A stretch of DNA of 25,909 bases from DASXRA01 sp036506155 (GTDB taxonomy: Bacteria; Actinomycetota; Actinomycetes; Mycobacteriales; Jatrophihabitantaceae): positions 1-25,909 of the forward strand of contig DASXSF010000135.1 in the NCBI GenBank assembly GCA_036506155.1. The letters are read 5' to 3'. Of the stretch, positions 1 through 7,986 are shown in pieces (the stretch's first letter is position 1; each line of letters starts with the position of its first letter). The notes under the pieces are model-generated. The model searched no databases. It had not been told where the DNA came from and saw nothing but the letters and a program-made list of their open reading frames with translations. A program made the translations under genes and the position numbers.

Positions 1-23
1 CATGCACACGGATGACGGCAGCC

Positions 24-452
24 CTATGCCGCGAGCAGCCGCTCGAAGAAGGAGCGGTAACGCCGCAGACCTTGGCGAAGGTCCTCCGTCGAGACGTCCT
101 CGCCACTGGTCCAGCGCGACTCGAGTTGGTCGCGCTCGGTGGCGAACATCCGGGCCAGGCGTTGCATGAGATCCGCCACCAGTTCGTCGGCATCCTGCAC
201 GGCCGATCGCGGCTCGTCCACGAAGCGCGCTTGGATATCCCTCCAGCGCGTAATGACCCCCTCCAGCTCCTCGCCTTCGAGGAGCTGCGCCTGGGCCTTG
301 TCTCCGGTCTCATCCCCGAAGCCGCGATCCACCTCATGCACTGGCTGCCGCACCTGTTGTTCGACCCGGATCTCATCGCTTTCCGCCATACCGGCCGACG
401 CGATCTCTTCAGTCGTCAACCCGCTCTCGCGAGCAGCTTGCTGTTCGGTCAT
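24..452 (-). CDS. Unknown protein, soluble paralogue of its upstream neighbour
   Basis: A 142-residue protein I cannot name. It is strongly acidic and predicted soluble, with no signal peptide or membrane segment. Residues about 68-142 align by eye with the C-terminal part of the neighbouring 207-residue protein: WRDIQARFVDEP matches WRELQERFVDQP, and STEDLRQGLRRYRSFFERLL matches STEDLRAALLHYRSLFDDLL. The two genes are therefore paralogues from a duplication. Its ATG overlaps the TGA of the upstream gene by four bases (ATGA, 449-452), indicating translational coupling in one operon. The helical, charged C-terminal domain is probably the functional unit. Function is unknown; a regulatory or partner-binding role beside the membrane-anchored copy is only a guess. 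Confidence 0.75.
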   Translation of the reverse strand: MTEQQAARESGLTTEEIASAGMAESDEIRVEQQVRQPVHEVDRGFGDETGDKAQAQLLEGEELEGVITRWRDIQARFVDEPRSAVQDADELVADLMQRLARMFATERDQLESRWTSGEDVSTEDLRQGLRRYRSFFERLLAA

Positions 453-1072
453 CGGATACCTCGCTGGGTCGACTGCTGCTCAGGTTCCTCGCGGTCTGGT
501 GCATCGCGTCTGTGGCTCGGAGCCTCGCGCGTCCGGTCGGCGCCGTCTGACTGGAGCAGGTCGTCGAAGAGGCTGCGGTAGTGCAACAATGCTGCGCGCA
601 AGTCCTCCGTGCTCGCCTGCTGGGACTGGGCCCGCTCACAGACAGCATGCGCAAACCGGTAGTTCTCCACGACCGACGGGTGATCTACCGAGACCAGCTT
701 GGCCTGCGCCTCGAAGTTGTCCATGGGGTAACCACGCTCGGACATCACGCGGTACACAAGGCCGTCTGCAGCTACGACCGTATCCGCGGGCTGGTCGACA
801 AAGCGCTCCTGAAGCTCCCGCCACTCGGCTGCGAAGCGAGCCCGGGTGGGTTCGGCGAGCGGTCTGATGTCGAGCCGGTCACGCTGCTTCTGCCGGTCGC
901 GCAGATCTGACTCGGCCGCGCGCCGGTCGTCACGCTCCTGCATGGTGCGCTCATATTCAGGGCCGAATTGTTGGCGCAACATAGTCGTCCTGCGTTGTCG
1001 CATCGCTGCTGCGGCGAGCACCGCGGCGACGATGACAACAACTGCGATCAGGATCCATGCCCAGATAGCCAT
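449..1072 (-). CDS. Unknown single-pass membrane-anchored protein
   Basis: A 207-residue protein. Residues about 3-23 form one hydrophobic membrane segment (AWILIAVVVIVAAVLAAAAM), followed by positively charged residues, so the bulk is predicted to be cytoplasmic. Residues 30-65 are very charged and likely helical. Residues about 85-175 form the conserved domain shared with the downstream paralogue (WRELQERFVDQP to HYRSLFDDLL). The last 30 residues are charged and low in complexity. The ATG at 1072 is preceded by a good Shine-Dalgarno sequence (GGAGGA), which supports the start. It is the first gene of a two-gene operon and is divergent from the transporter gene. The architecture resembles small anchored proteins annotated as hypothetical in mycobacteria; no function is assigned. 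Confidence 0.75.
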   Translation of the reverse strand: MAIWAWILIAVVVIVAAVLAAAAMRQRRTTMLRQQFGPEYERTMQERDDRRAAESDLRDRQKQRDRLDIRPLAEPTRARFAAEWRELQERFVDQPADTVVAADGLVYRVMSERGYPMDNFEAQAKLVSVDHPSVVENYRFAHAVCERAQSQQASTEDLRAALLHYRSLFDDLLQSDGADRTREAPSHRRDAPDREEPEQQSTQRGIR

Positions 1073-1347
1073 TGGGTCCTCCGGTGGTGTTGGATGCTCT
1101 GCTGATACCCGTGACCGTTCGACGTCAAACAGGGATCAAGTTTGGTCGCCAGGATCCACGTAAAGACCGCGGAAAACGGATTTCACCACGCGTCGTCATC
1201 GACGTCGAATGCGCGTGGACTGCGTCAACCTCATATTGCGGATCAGTGCGGTGCCACCAAGTTTCGACGGCGGACGTCAATGGGTATGCATCGAGGCGAG
1301 GGCCGGCGCCGGGGAAGGGTGCCGGCGGCAGATCGCCGAGAGCGGGC
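1073..1347. other. Divergent intergenic region
   Basis: About 275 bases between the minus-strand unknown operon and the plus-strand transporter. A plus-strand reading frame stays open from 1072 into the transporter, but its translated sequence here has no membrane character and does not look like protein, so I treat it as non-coding. It presumably carries the promoters of both flanking units. I see no convincing palindrome or promoter hexamer pair. Confidence 0.4.
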
Positions 1348-1350
1348 GTG

Positions 1351-2241
1351 ATGGTCTATCTGGTCGCTGTCTGCGCTGCGGCCGCACTGGGGTTGGGTTG
1401 GGTTCTCCAGCAGCGCATCGCCGCGCAGGTAGACCTGTCAGAGATGCTGTCGATCCGAATGCTGCTCGATCTGATGCGGAGTGGTGTGTGGTGGGCGGGC
1501 ATTGCCGCGATGGCCGCCGGGCAGAGCATCGCCGGGTTCGCACTGCAACTCGGCCCCGTCACTGTGGTCGGGCCCCTCCTCTCGGGAAACCTGCTGTTTG
1601 CGTTCATCATCCGGGCAGTGACCAACAACGAACCGCCGCGCAGACGGGAACTGATTGGTGCGGTTCTGCTATGCGTCGCCGTCGCGGTCTTCCTCGCAGT
1701 CGCTCACCCGCGCGCGTCGCATCGGTCGACGATCGGGTGGCAGTTAATTACCGTGTCGGCACTGATTACCGGTGTAGTGGTGACGGTCCTGGTTCTGATC
1801 GGTAAGCGACGTGGGCTGATCGCGGAGTCAATCCTCCTCGCGACCGCGGCCGGCATCCTTTACGGCATGCAGGACGCGACCACGCGCGGCGGGCTGGTCG
1901 TCCTCGACCGCCACGACGTCGCGGCGCTCATCCGTTCGGTGTGGCCCTATCTGCTTCTCGGTTCCGCCGTGATCGGCGTCCTGCTCGCCCAGAGCGCATT
2001 TCGCGCCGCTCGACTCGATTACTCTCTGCCACCCATAACGATCGCCGAACCACTCGTCGCAGGCGCGCTCGGCGTCACCCTGCTAGGCGACGAACTTTCC
2101 ACCACCCCGGCGAGCCTCGCCATCGAATTCCTCTGCATCGTCGGGATGATCGCCAGCGCGCTGCTCGTCGGCCGCTCCCGGGCGTTAGCACCGAGCGCCG
2201 ACGACCTGGCCCGCGAGGAGGCGACCTCAGGACGCCGTTGA
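1351..2241 (+). CDS. DMT-family (EamA/NIPA-like) transporter
   Basis: About 296 residues with roughly ten hydrophobic segments, the layout of drug/metabolite transporter superfamily proteins. The first half (GWVLQQRIAA, then a GPVTVVGPLLSGNLLFAF segment) and the second half (YSLPPITIAEPLVAGALGVTLLGDEL) show the internal two-fold repeat typical of the family. The late 'P-x-x-x-x-EPLxxxxLGxxxLGDEL' pattern is the family's most recognisable motif. The substrate cannot be read from sequence; some relatives are annotated as magnesium transporter-like NIPA proteins. The start is ATG 1351 or the adjacent GTG 1348, where the first membrane helix begins; the longer open frame upstream lacks coding character. 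The C-terminal tail is charged and cytoplasmic. The gene is convergent with the PAP2 gene, 26 bases away. Confidence 0.8.
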   Translation: MVYLVAVCAAAALGLGWVLQQRIAAQVDLSEMLSIRMLLDLMRSGVWWAGIAAMAAGQSIAGFALQLGPVTVVGPLLSGNLLFAFIIRAVTNNEPPRRRELIGAVLLCVAVAVFLAVAHPRASHRSTIGWQLITVSALITGVVVTVLVLIGKRRGLIAESILLATAAGILYGMQDATTRGGLVVLDRHDVAALIRSVWPYLLLGSAVIGVLLAQSAFRAARLDYSLPPITIAEPLVAGALGVTLLGDELSTTPASLAIEFLCIVGMIASALLVGRSRALAPSADDLAREEATSGRR

Positions 2242-2267
2242 TCACCCGCGTAGCGGCGCGGTCGCCG

Positions 2268-3044
2268 TCATTCCGGCGGCGCGGACTCCACATCGGCGCT
2301 GCTCAGCCGGCGTCGCTGCTCGGGTTCGAGACCCTCACCGCGCCGAACCGGCGGCTTGTGCTCGTCGCGTCGCCACGCGGAGAACGCTGCCGTCATCGCG
2401 AGCAGCCAGGCCGCCCCGATGATGACGGCGCCGATGACGTCGGAGAAGAAGTGCACGCCGAGCGCGATCCGGGAAAAGCCGATCACGGCGACGATCACGG
2501 CCGCAACGGCATAGAGCCAGGCCCGTAAGCTGCGCCGGACCACCGGCAGAAAGATCAGCACGAGAATGCCGCACCCGACCGTCGCGGCCTGGGTGTGCCC
2601 GCTCGGAAACGACGTTCCGTGTGCGGTTGCGAGCGGATCGGACAGGTGCGGGCGAGCCCGGTCGACCGCTGCCTTGATCAGGCTGTTCAGCAGTGAGCTG
2701 CCGAGGGCCGTGACGGCCAGAAACGCGGCCAGGCGCGGGAGGCGGCGGTAGAGCAGCCAAACGAATACCGGGGTCAGCACGATCCACCACGCCGTCGGCG
2801 ACCCGATACGCCCGACCACTTTCATCGCGGACGTGAAAGCGGGGTGCGCCAGTGCGTAGGAGTGCAGCGAGTCGGCGGTATCGCGGTCGAGGTGGAGCAG
2901 CGGATCGGACTTTGCGGTGACCAGCACGACCAGTATCGAGAAGGGGACGGCGACCAGTCCCACGGCAACGAATGCCAACACCGCCCGCACGCCGAAGCGG
3001 AAGCGCGCCCGCCGCTCTTCGCGCACAGTCGGTTGCTCAACCAT
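2268..3044 (-). CDS. PAP2-superfamily membrane phosphatase
   Basis: An integral membrane protein of 258 residues (261 if the GTG at 3053 is used) with about six membrane segments. All three motifs of the type 2 phosphatidic acid phosphatase family are present: KAAVDRARP (KxxxxxxRP), FPSGH (PSGH), and SRIALGVHFFSD (SRxxxGxHxxxD). Known members dephosphorylate phosphatidate, lysophosphatidate or polyprenyl pyrophosphate at the outer face of the membrane. The neighbouring phospholipase D and lipid kinase make a phosphatidate substrate plausible, but this is inferred. The C-terminal 40 residues are charged and not conserved in appearance. The ATG at 3044 overlaps the ATG of the divergent phospholipase D gene within a shared CATG, so one of the two starts may really lie further in. 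Confidence 0.88.
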   Translation of the reverse strand: MVEQPTVREERRARFRFGVRAVLAFVAVGLVAVPFSILVVLVTAKSDPLLHLDRDTADSLHSYALAHPAFTSAMKVVGRIGSPTAWWIVLTPVFVWLLYRRLPRLAAFLAVTALGSSLLNSLIKAAVDRARPHLSDPLATAHGTSFPSGHTQAATVGCGILVLIFLPVVRRSLRAWLYAVAAVIVAVIGFSRIALGVHFFSDVIGAVIIGAAWLLAMTAAFSAWRRDEHKPPVRRGEGLEPEQRRRLSSADVESAPPE

Positions 3045-4707
3045 GCGAACCACCAGCGATGTCTGGACGGACTGCCGGCATCAGACCAGACTGGCCGACG
3101 TGCCGGACCCGGGGGACGCCGCAGTCGGCACGTGGTTTCTCAGCGACGACGAGCGGCGCAATCCGGCCTCGGACCTCCGTGGGTGGACATCCGGCAATCT
3201 GGTCGAGCCGCTTGTCGACGGCGGCACCTACTTCGCCCTGCTGTATCAGTCGCTGTGCCGGACCGGCGGCCATGACCAGGTCTACTTCACCGACTTCCGG
3301 GGCGACACCGAGGAACGGCTGGCGGGGCCGGGCACCTCGGTCGGCGAGGTCTTCAGCGGGCTGGCCGAACGGGGTGTGCTCGTCTTCGGGCTGATCTGGC
3401 GGTCGCAGCCGAGTTGGCTCGATCAGAGCGAGGGGAAGAACGCCGAGCTGGCGCGCGAGTTGTCCGACGCCGGAGGCGAGGTGCTGCTGGACTCCCGCAC
3501 CCGGCGAGCCGGCTCGCACCACCAGAAGCTCCTGGTCATCCGGTACATCGGCCGTCCGGAGCTCGACATCGCCTTTTTCGGCGGGATCGATCTGGGCCGC
3601 AGCCGAAACGACGACTCCCGGCACGCCGGCGACCCGCAGGCGATGGAGTTCCCCAGCGGGTACGGCGAGCGTCCGCCGTGGCACGACGTCCAGGCGTCGG
3701 TGCGCGGGCCGGCGGTGGCCGACATCGAGCAGACGTTCCGCGAGCGGTGGTACGGCAGCACCGTCCTGGACCTGTCCAGCCCGATGCGGATGCTGATCGA
3801 CCGCGCGTATCACGCCGGCAAGCTCGTCGGCCGCGACCTGCCGGAGACCCGCCCGGAGCCAGGGTCTGCCGGCCCCCATGCGGTCCAGGTGCTGCGGACG
3901 TACCCGGCCCGGCTGCGCCGCTACCCGTTCGCGCCGCTGGGCGAGCGCAGCATCGCCTACGCGTATCGGAAGGCATTCGCCCGTGCGCGCCGGCTCATCT
4001 ACATCGAGGACCAGTACCTGTGGGCGCCGTTCGTAGCGAAGCTGCTGGCCGCGGCGCTGCGTGGCAACCCGGAGCTGCGGGTGATCGCTGTCGTCCCGCG
4101 ATACCCCGACAAGGAGGGCCGATCGCGCTGGCCGAGCCTCGTCGGACGCGAGCAGGCCATCAAGGTGTGCGGCGCCGCGGGCGGTGATCGGTTCGCCATC
4201 TACGACCTCGAGAACGTGTCGGGCACGCCGGTGTACGTGCACGCCAAGGTGGTCGTCGTCGACGACGTCTGGGCGATGATCGGGTCCGACAACCTGAATC
4301 GCCGGTCGTGGACGCACGACAGCGAGCTGTCGTGCGCCGTCCTCGACGAGACACTCGACGAGCGTGAGCCCCGCGATCCGGCGGGTCTCGGCGACGGTGG
4401 GCGCCGGTTCGCGCGGGAACTCCGCCTGCAGCTGTGGCACGAGCACCTCGACCTCGATGCCGGCGACGCATCCGCCGACGAGATCGTCGACCCGCACTCG
4501 GGATTCGACTTGATGCGCGCGCGTGCCGAGGGGCTGCAGCAGTGGTACGACGGTGGCCGGGACGGACCGCGTCCGCCAGGGCGGCTGCGGCCGCACTCGC
4601 CGGAGCGACTTCCGCGACGGCACCGGCCGTGGGCGGTCCCGGTGTACCGGGTCCTCTACGACCCGGACGGCCGGGCGATCCGTGACCGGCTGCGGCGGCG
4701 GCCCTGA
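3043..4707 (+). CDS. Phospholipase D-family protein (two HKD domains)
   Basis: About 554 residues, cytosolic by appearance. Two phospholipase D half-sites are visible. The first reads HHQKLLVIR followed by IAFFGGIDLGRS; it has the His and Lys but an Arg where the HxKxxxxD Asp normally sits. The second, HAKVVVVDDVWAMIGSDN, is canonical (His, Lys, Asp, then the GS-N triad). PLD enzymes hydrolyse phosphodiesters, classically phosphatidylcholine or phosphatidylethanolamine to phosphatidate, or transfer the phosphatidyl group. The family's recognisable N-terminal start (TWFLSDDERRNP) lies near codon 27, so a GTG at 3100 is a reasonable alternative start that would remove the overlap with the divergent PAP2 gene. 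It is convergent with the lipid kinase, 8 bases apart. The substrate is not determined. Confidence 0.87.
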   Translation: MRTTSDVWTDCRHQTRLADVPDPGDAAVGTWFLSDDERRNPASDLRGWTSGNLVEPLVDGGTYFALLYQSLCRTGGHDQVYFTDFRGDTEERLAGPGTSVGEVFSGLAERGVLVFGLIWRSQPSWLDQSEGKNAELARELSDAGGEVLLDSRTRRAGSHHQKLLVIRYIGRPELDIAFFGGIDLGRSRNDDSRHAGDPQAMEFPSGYGERPPWHDVQASVRGPAVADIEQTFRERWYGSTVLDLSSPMRMLIDRAYHAGKLVGRDLPETRPEPGSAGPHAVQVLRTYPARLRRYPFAPLGERSIAYAYRKAFARARRLIYIEDQYLWAPFVAKLLAAALRGNPELRVIAVVPRYPDKEGRSRWPSLVGREQAIKVCGAAGGDRFAIYDLENVSGTPVYVHAKVVVVDDVWAMIGSDNLNRRSWTHDSELSCAVLDETLDEREPRDPAGLGDGGRRFARELRLQLWHEHLDLDAGDASADEIVDPHSGFDLMRARAEGLQQWYDGGRDGPRPPGRLRPHSPERLPRRHRPWAVPVYRVLYDPDGRAIRDRLRRRP

Positions 4708-4715
4708 CGCGTGTT

Positions 4716-5588
4716 CTATCGCGCGCCGCATATTGTCACCGCGCCCGGCAGCACCGTCACCGTCAGTGTCTCCTGCTCCCCGGCGTAGTCGCCGTCGAAT
4801 TCCACCGGCACAAGACGACCGGCGCGGATCTCGATGCGCCGGCCCTGTGCGATCAGCGCCTGCGGTCCCTTGTCGGGGCGACGGCGCAGGATTCGCCACG
4901 CGAGTAGCACGACGTCGAGCCATCCGCGCGGCGCGATGACGATCACGTCGACCAGCCCGTCCGAAGGGTCCGCATCCGGGAGGACGGCCATCCCGCCTTG
5001 TAGCTCGCCGACGTTGCCGACCAGCACTCCGAGCGCGCGGATGCGGCGTGGCGCCGACGCGTCGACCCGCAGTTCGTAGTGTGCACGAGGGGTGTTCCGT
5101 AGCGCGCCCATACCGGCGGCGACGTACGCCACCCAGCCGTAGCGCTTCTTGGCCTGCTCACCCGTGTCGCGGATCAGGGCGGCGTCGAAGCCCATGCCGG
5201 CCATCACCGTGAAGCGCCTGCCGCCGACGTCCAGCAGGTCGACGGTGCGGCGGTCGGCGCTGAAAGCCCGGTCGAGGGCGGTCGGCACATCCAGCGGAAG
5301 CCCGAGGTTGCGCACGAGCAGATTGCCGGTGCCGGTGGGGACGAGCGCCATCGGTACCCCGGTGCCCGCGAGCACACCTGCGCACGCGGCGACCGTTCCG
5401 TCGCCGCCGCATACCACCAGCATCTCCGCCCCGGCATCGAGGGCGTGACGGGTCTGCCCGGCACCAGGATCGTCCTCGGTGGTCTCGAGCCACAGCAGGT
5501 CGGACCCCACGTCGCGGCGCTTCAGTTCCGCGCGCAGCTCGTTCGGGTCGTCCACCGTGACGGGATTCCACACGATGGCGAGCGTCAC
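4716..5588 (-). CDS. Diacylglycerol kinase-like lipid kinase
   Basis: A 290-residue protein of the diacylglycerol/sphingosine kinase catalytic family. The nucleotide-binding signature GGDGT lies at residues 61-65 and the conserved GTGNL at 86-90. The C-terminal beta-rich half contains VDVIVIAPRG and VPVEFDGDY, the typical end of DagK/YegS-type kinases. These enzymes phosphorylate diacylglycerol or related lipid alcohols with ATP at the inner membrane face. I chose the GTG at 5588: it starts where homology begins and overlaps the stop of the upstream PAP2 gene by four bases (GTGA). The longer open frame to 6191 is the antisense or alternative frame of that PAP2 gene. Co-translation of a kinase with a phosphatase acting on the same lipid class suggests control of phosphatidate/diacylglycerol balance. 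Confidence 0.88.
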   Translation of the reverse strand: MTLAIVWNPVTVDDPNELRAELKRRDVGSDLLWLETTEDDPGAGQTRHALDAGAEMLVVCGGDGTVAACAGVLAGTGVPMALVPTGTGNLLVRNLGLPLDVPTALDRAFSADRRTVDLLDVGGRRFTVMAGMGFDAALIRDTGEQAKKRYGWVAYVAAGMGALRNTPRAHYELRVDASAPRRIRALGVLVGNVGELQGGMAVLPDADPSDGLVDVIVIAPRGWLDVVLLAWRILRRRPDKGPQALIAQGRRIEIRAGRLVPVEFDGDYAGEQETLTVTVLPGAVTICGAR

Positions 5589-6310
5589 AGGCTCACCCGC
5601 CGTCTGCTGCGAAGGATCAGTGTCCAGGTGACCGACAGCCACACCAGCGCGAGCAACGCGCCGCCCATGACGTCGGTCAGGAAATGCATTCCCCGGTACA
5701 GGCGCGCAAAGGCGACGCATACCGGCACGACCAACGCGACGACAATGGCCAGCGTACGCAGCCAACGCCGCGCGCCCGTGTGCACCGCAATGACCGCAAG
5801 CGCGCCGTACAGCGTTATCGCCGCGGCGACATGCCCGGACGGGAAGCTCGAGGTCGGCGGCGCCGAGTCCAGGTGCGACACCGGCGGGCGATGGCGGTCG
5901 ATCATCAACGCCGTGAGCACGAAGATGGTCACCTCGCCTGCCAGCGCGGCGGCAAGGAACATCGACTCGCGCCAACGGCCCAGCACGATCCGCAGCCCGA
6001 TGAAGAACACCAGGCCGATCCCGACGACGGTCAGCGTCTCGGCACAGTATGTGAGCCAGTGGGTCACCGTGTTCCAGGTGGGCGTGCGATGGGCGGCGAG
6101 CCAGCGGTTCGCCGATGCGTCCCATCGCTCGAAGGCTGTGCCCCGCAGTTGGTGCGTCAGCAGGTACCCGACGCCGCACAACCCGCCCCACAGCAGGGCG
6201 GCTGCGAGCACCAGTCGGAGGACTGTGCCACGTGCTTCCACCAGCCGGCGATCACGGGGCGTCCGATCGGCGACGAAGGTGCCCGATCGAAGTGCTCTGT
6301 CGGTGGCCAT
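5585..6310 (-). CDS. PAP2-superfamily membrane phosphatase, second copy
   Basis: A 241-residue membrane protein with about six hydrophobic segments. PAP2 motifs are visible as DRHRPP (motif 1), SSFPSGH (motif 2) and ARLYRGMHFLTDV (motif 3). Compared with the first PAP2 protein, the motif-1 Lys is replaced by a small residue and the motif-3 Ser by Ala. The catalytic His residues of motifs 2 and 3 and the Arg residues are kept, so it is probably active but of a different subfamily. The ATG at 6310 lies one base after the stop of the DUF1206 gene, and its own stop overlaps the kinase start. The three genes therefore form a tight operon transcribed from about 7118. The likely role is dephosphorylation of a lipid phosphate; the exact lipid is unknown. 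Confidence 0.87.
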   Translation of the reverse strand: MATDRALRSGTFVADRTPRDRRLVEARGTVLRLVLAAALLWGGLCGVGYLLTHQLRGTAFERWDASANRWLAAHRTPTWNTVTHWLTYCAETLTVVGIGLVFFIGLRIVLGRWRESMFLAAALAGEVTIFVLTALMIDRHRPPVSHLDSAPPTSSFPSGHVAAAITLYGALAVIAVHTGARRWLRTLAIVVALVVPVCVAFARLYRGMHFLTDVMGGALLALVWLSVTWTLILRSRRRVSL

Positions 6311-6311
6311 G

Positions 6312-7118
6312 TCAGGTCCTGCGCCACTTCGCCTCGGCGAAGCCGTAGATGCCGAACATCGCCAAACCAATGGCGACGACGCCCAGCAGCCACGGCCCCA
6401 CGGCAGTGTCGGCCAGTTCGCGCAGCGCCCGATCCAGCCCGCCGGCCTTCTGCGGCTTGTAGTCGACGGCGGCCGAGATGACGAACACACCCGCGAGGGC
6501 GAAGACGAATCCACGAGAGGCCGTGCCGACCACGCCGAGAAATTCCACGACCTTGCGGGTCGACGGGCTCATCCGGCCGAGGGCGAGGTACTTCTCGAAC
6601 TTGCGGCTGAAGCCCTCCCAGACGAGGTAGAGACCACAGACCACGATGACCGCGCCGACGATGCCGACCGCCCACCGCCCACCTGGATGCTGCATGGCCT
6701 TGGCGGTCCACAACTCCTGCTGGCCGGCCTGGCTGCTCGTGCCTGCGTGGCTCGCGATCTTGAATGCGCTGACTGCGAAGAAGCCGTAGATGATGGCGCG
6801 GGCCAGCGACTGCACGCGCGGCCCGGCCTTCTTGCCTTCGCCGACCACGCCGAAGATCGCTTCGCTCAGCCGCCACAGGGCGTAGCCGGCCAGGCCGACG
6901 GCGATCAGCCAGAGCAGCACGGTCCCGCCGGAATGGCGGGTCAACTCCTCGAACGCGCCGCGCTGGTCGGTCTCGCCTCGGCGGGACCCGGTCGCAAGCG
7001 CGACCGCCAGGATTGCGATGAGCAGGTAGAGCGTGGCGCGCGCTGCCAGGCCCCAGCGTGCGAGCAATGCCATTGCATCGCCGCGGGCGGCCCGCCGCAC
7101 GGTAACTGTTGCGCTCAT
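6312..7118 (-). CDS. DUF1206-family membrane protein
   Basis: A 268-residue protein with six predicted membrane helices arranged as three two-helix repeats. Each repeat starts with a segment such as GLAARATLYLLIAI, ARAIIYGFFAV or GTASRGFVFALAG, and each is followed by a 'G..L.....G.YG.....EA.(W)' element (YALWRLSEAIFG, IYGFAEAKW). This internal triplication is the hallmark of DUF1206, whose function is unknown. The start at 7118 is supported by GAGGTG about 8 bases upstream. It heads the operon with the PAP2 phosphatase and the lipid kinase, which suggests a membrane-lipid-linked role by association only. The promoter should lie in the 135-base divergent region shared with the acetyltransferase gene. 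Confidence 0.83.
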   Translation of the reverse strand: MSATVTVRRAARGDAMALLARWGLAARATLYLLIAILAVALATGSRRGETDQRGAFEELTRHSGGTVLLWLIAVGLAGYALWRLSEAIFGVVGEGKKAGPRVQSLARAIIYGFFAVSAFKIASHAGTSSQAGQQELWTAKAMQHPGGRWAVGIVGAVIVVCGLYLVWEGFSRKFEKYLALGRMSPSTRKVVEFLGVVGTASRGFVFALAGVFVISAAVDYKPQKAGGLDRALRELADTAVGPWLLGVVAIGLAMFGIYGFAEAKWRRT

Positions 7119-7195
7119 TCGTCAACACCTCAGCAGGGGAATGTTGGTGAACAAGGGGATACCCACGCCGCGCGCTGGACAAACGTGCTCGGTGC

Positions 7196-7229
7196 CGTCG
7201 CGAATCGCGACGATTCGGCGATCACCGAA
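7196..7229. promoter_or_regulatory. Candidate operator palindromes between divergent genes
   Basis: Positions 7196-7212 form a perfect inverted repeat with 8-base arms around one central base (CGTCGCGA / A / TCGCGACG). Immediately after it, TTCGG (7214-7218) is repeated inverted as CCGAA (7225-7229). They lie between the DUF1206 operon and the acetyltransferase gene, where a dimeric repressor could control both directions. No dedicated regulator is next door, so the binding protein is unknown. Confidence 0.35.
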
Positions 7230-7253
7230 CGTTCAGGCGGGCATCGTGATTGC

Positions 7254-7986
7254 GTGAATCACGAGCCACATGTCCTGGACAACCCGGCCTACGCCGCGCT
7301 GGCCGGACCGCCACAAGCACCTGGCCGAACGGCGCGGCGCGGCGCTGCGGTATCCGGTGGACGTGGCCCCCTACGCCGCCGTGCCCGGGCAGCCCAATCC
7401 GGGCGATTGGGCCGACCTGGCGACGCTTGCGGGTCGTCCCGCGCGGCTCCGATTCGCGGGCGCCCCGGCGTGGGCCCCCGTCGGCTGGGAGGTCGCGCGC
7501 CACGTTCGTCTACAGATGATCGATGAAAGCACCAGCGGCGCGTATGGCGCAGACGCGACGCGGCTGACCGCGACGGACGTGCCGGACATGCTGGACCTCG
7601 TCGCATCCACTGATCCCGGCCCATTCCTGCCCCGAGCCATCGAGCTCGGTGCGTACCTCGGCATCCGCCGCGACGGCGCGCTTGTCGCGATGGCCGCCGA
7701 GCGGCTGCACCCGCCCGGTTGGACCGAGATCAGCGCAGTATGCACGCGGCCCGAGTACCGCGGGCAAGGCCTCGCAAGGCAATTGGTGTCAGCGCTGACA
7801 ACCGAGATCCATGGGCGGGGCGAGAACGCATTCCTGCATGTGTCTGCGGACAACCAGAGAGCCATCGCGCTGTACGAATCACTCGGCTTCGCACCACGGC
7901 GACTGACGACCTTTATCGAGGCGCGGGTGCCGCCAGACGCCGTCAGAGCTGCTGTTGCAGGCCTAGTTCGCGCAGCCGCGTTGTGA
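7254..7986 (+). pseudogene. GNAT-family N-acetyltransferase, frameshifted near its N terminus
   Basis: The C-terminal two thirds are a clear GNAT domain. The acetyl-CoA-binding motif A reads RPEYRGQGLARQLV, and the family's NQRAIALYESLGF motif follows. The N-terminal peptide starting at GTG 7254 (VNHEPHVLDNPAYAALAGP) is in a different frame from the rest, which continues as HKHLAERRGAALRYPVDV from 7312. Removing one C at 7310-7311 joins them into one continuous protein of about 243 residues. An ATG at 7270 in the downstream frame could still give a protein with a different first 14 residues. Such enzymes acetylate small molecules or protein N termini; the substrate is unknown. Its 3' end overlaps the DUF1801 gene on the other strand by 44 bases. 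Confidence 0.75.

Noticed and set aside
2242..2267. A terminator between the convergent transporter and PAP2 genes
   Set aside because: The 26-base gap contains no clear hairpin or T-run.
3037..4923. A 628-residue open frame on the minus strand opposite the phospholipase D gene
   Set aside because: It is an antisense artefact of high-GC third-position bias. Its translation has no domain, and the plus strand encodes clear HKD motifs.
5589..6191. An N-terminal extension of the lipid kinase to 491 residues
   Set aside because: The extension is the PAP2 gene read in another frame. The kinase family starts at GTG 5588.
5445..7526. A 693-residue plus-strand open frame
   Set aside because: It runs antisense through the lipid kinase, PAP2 and DUF1206 genes. 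Only its last part from GTG 7254 carries real coding, as the frameshifted acetyltransferase N terminus.
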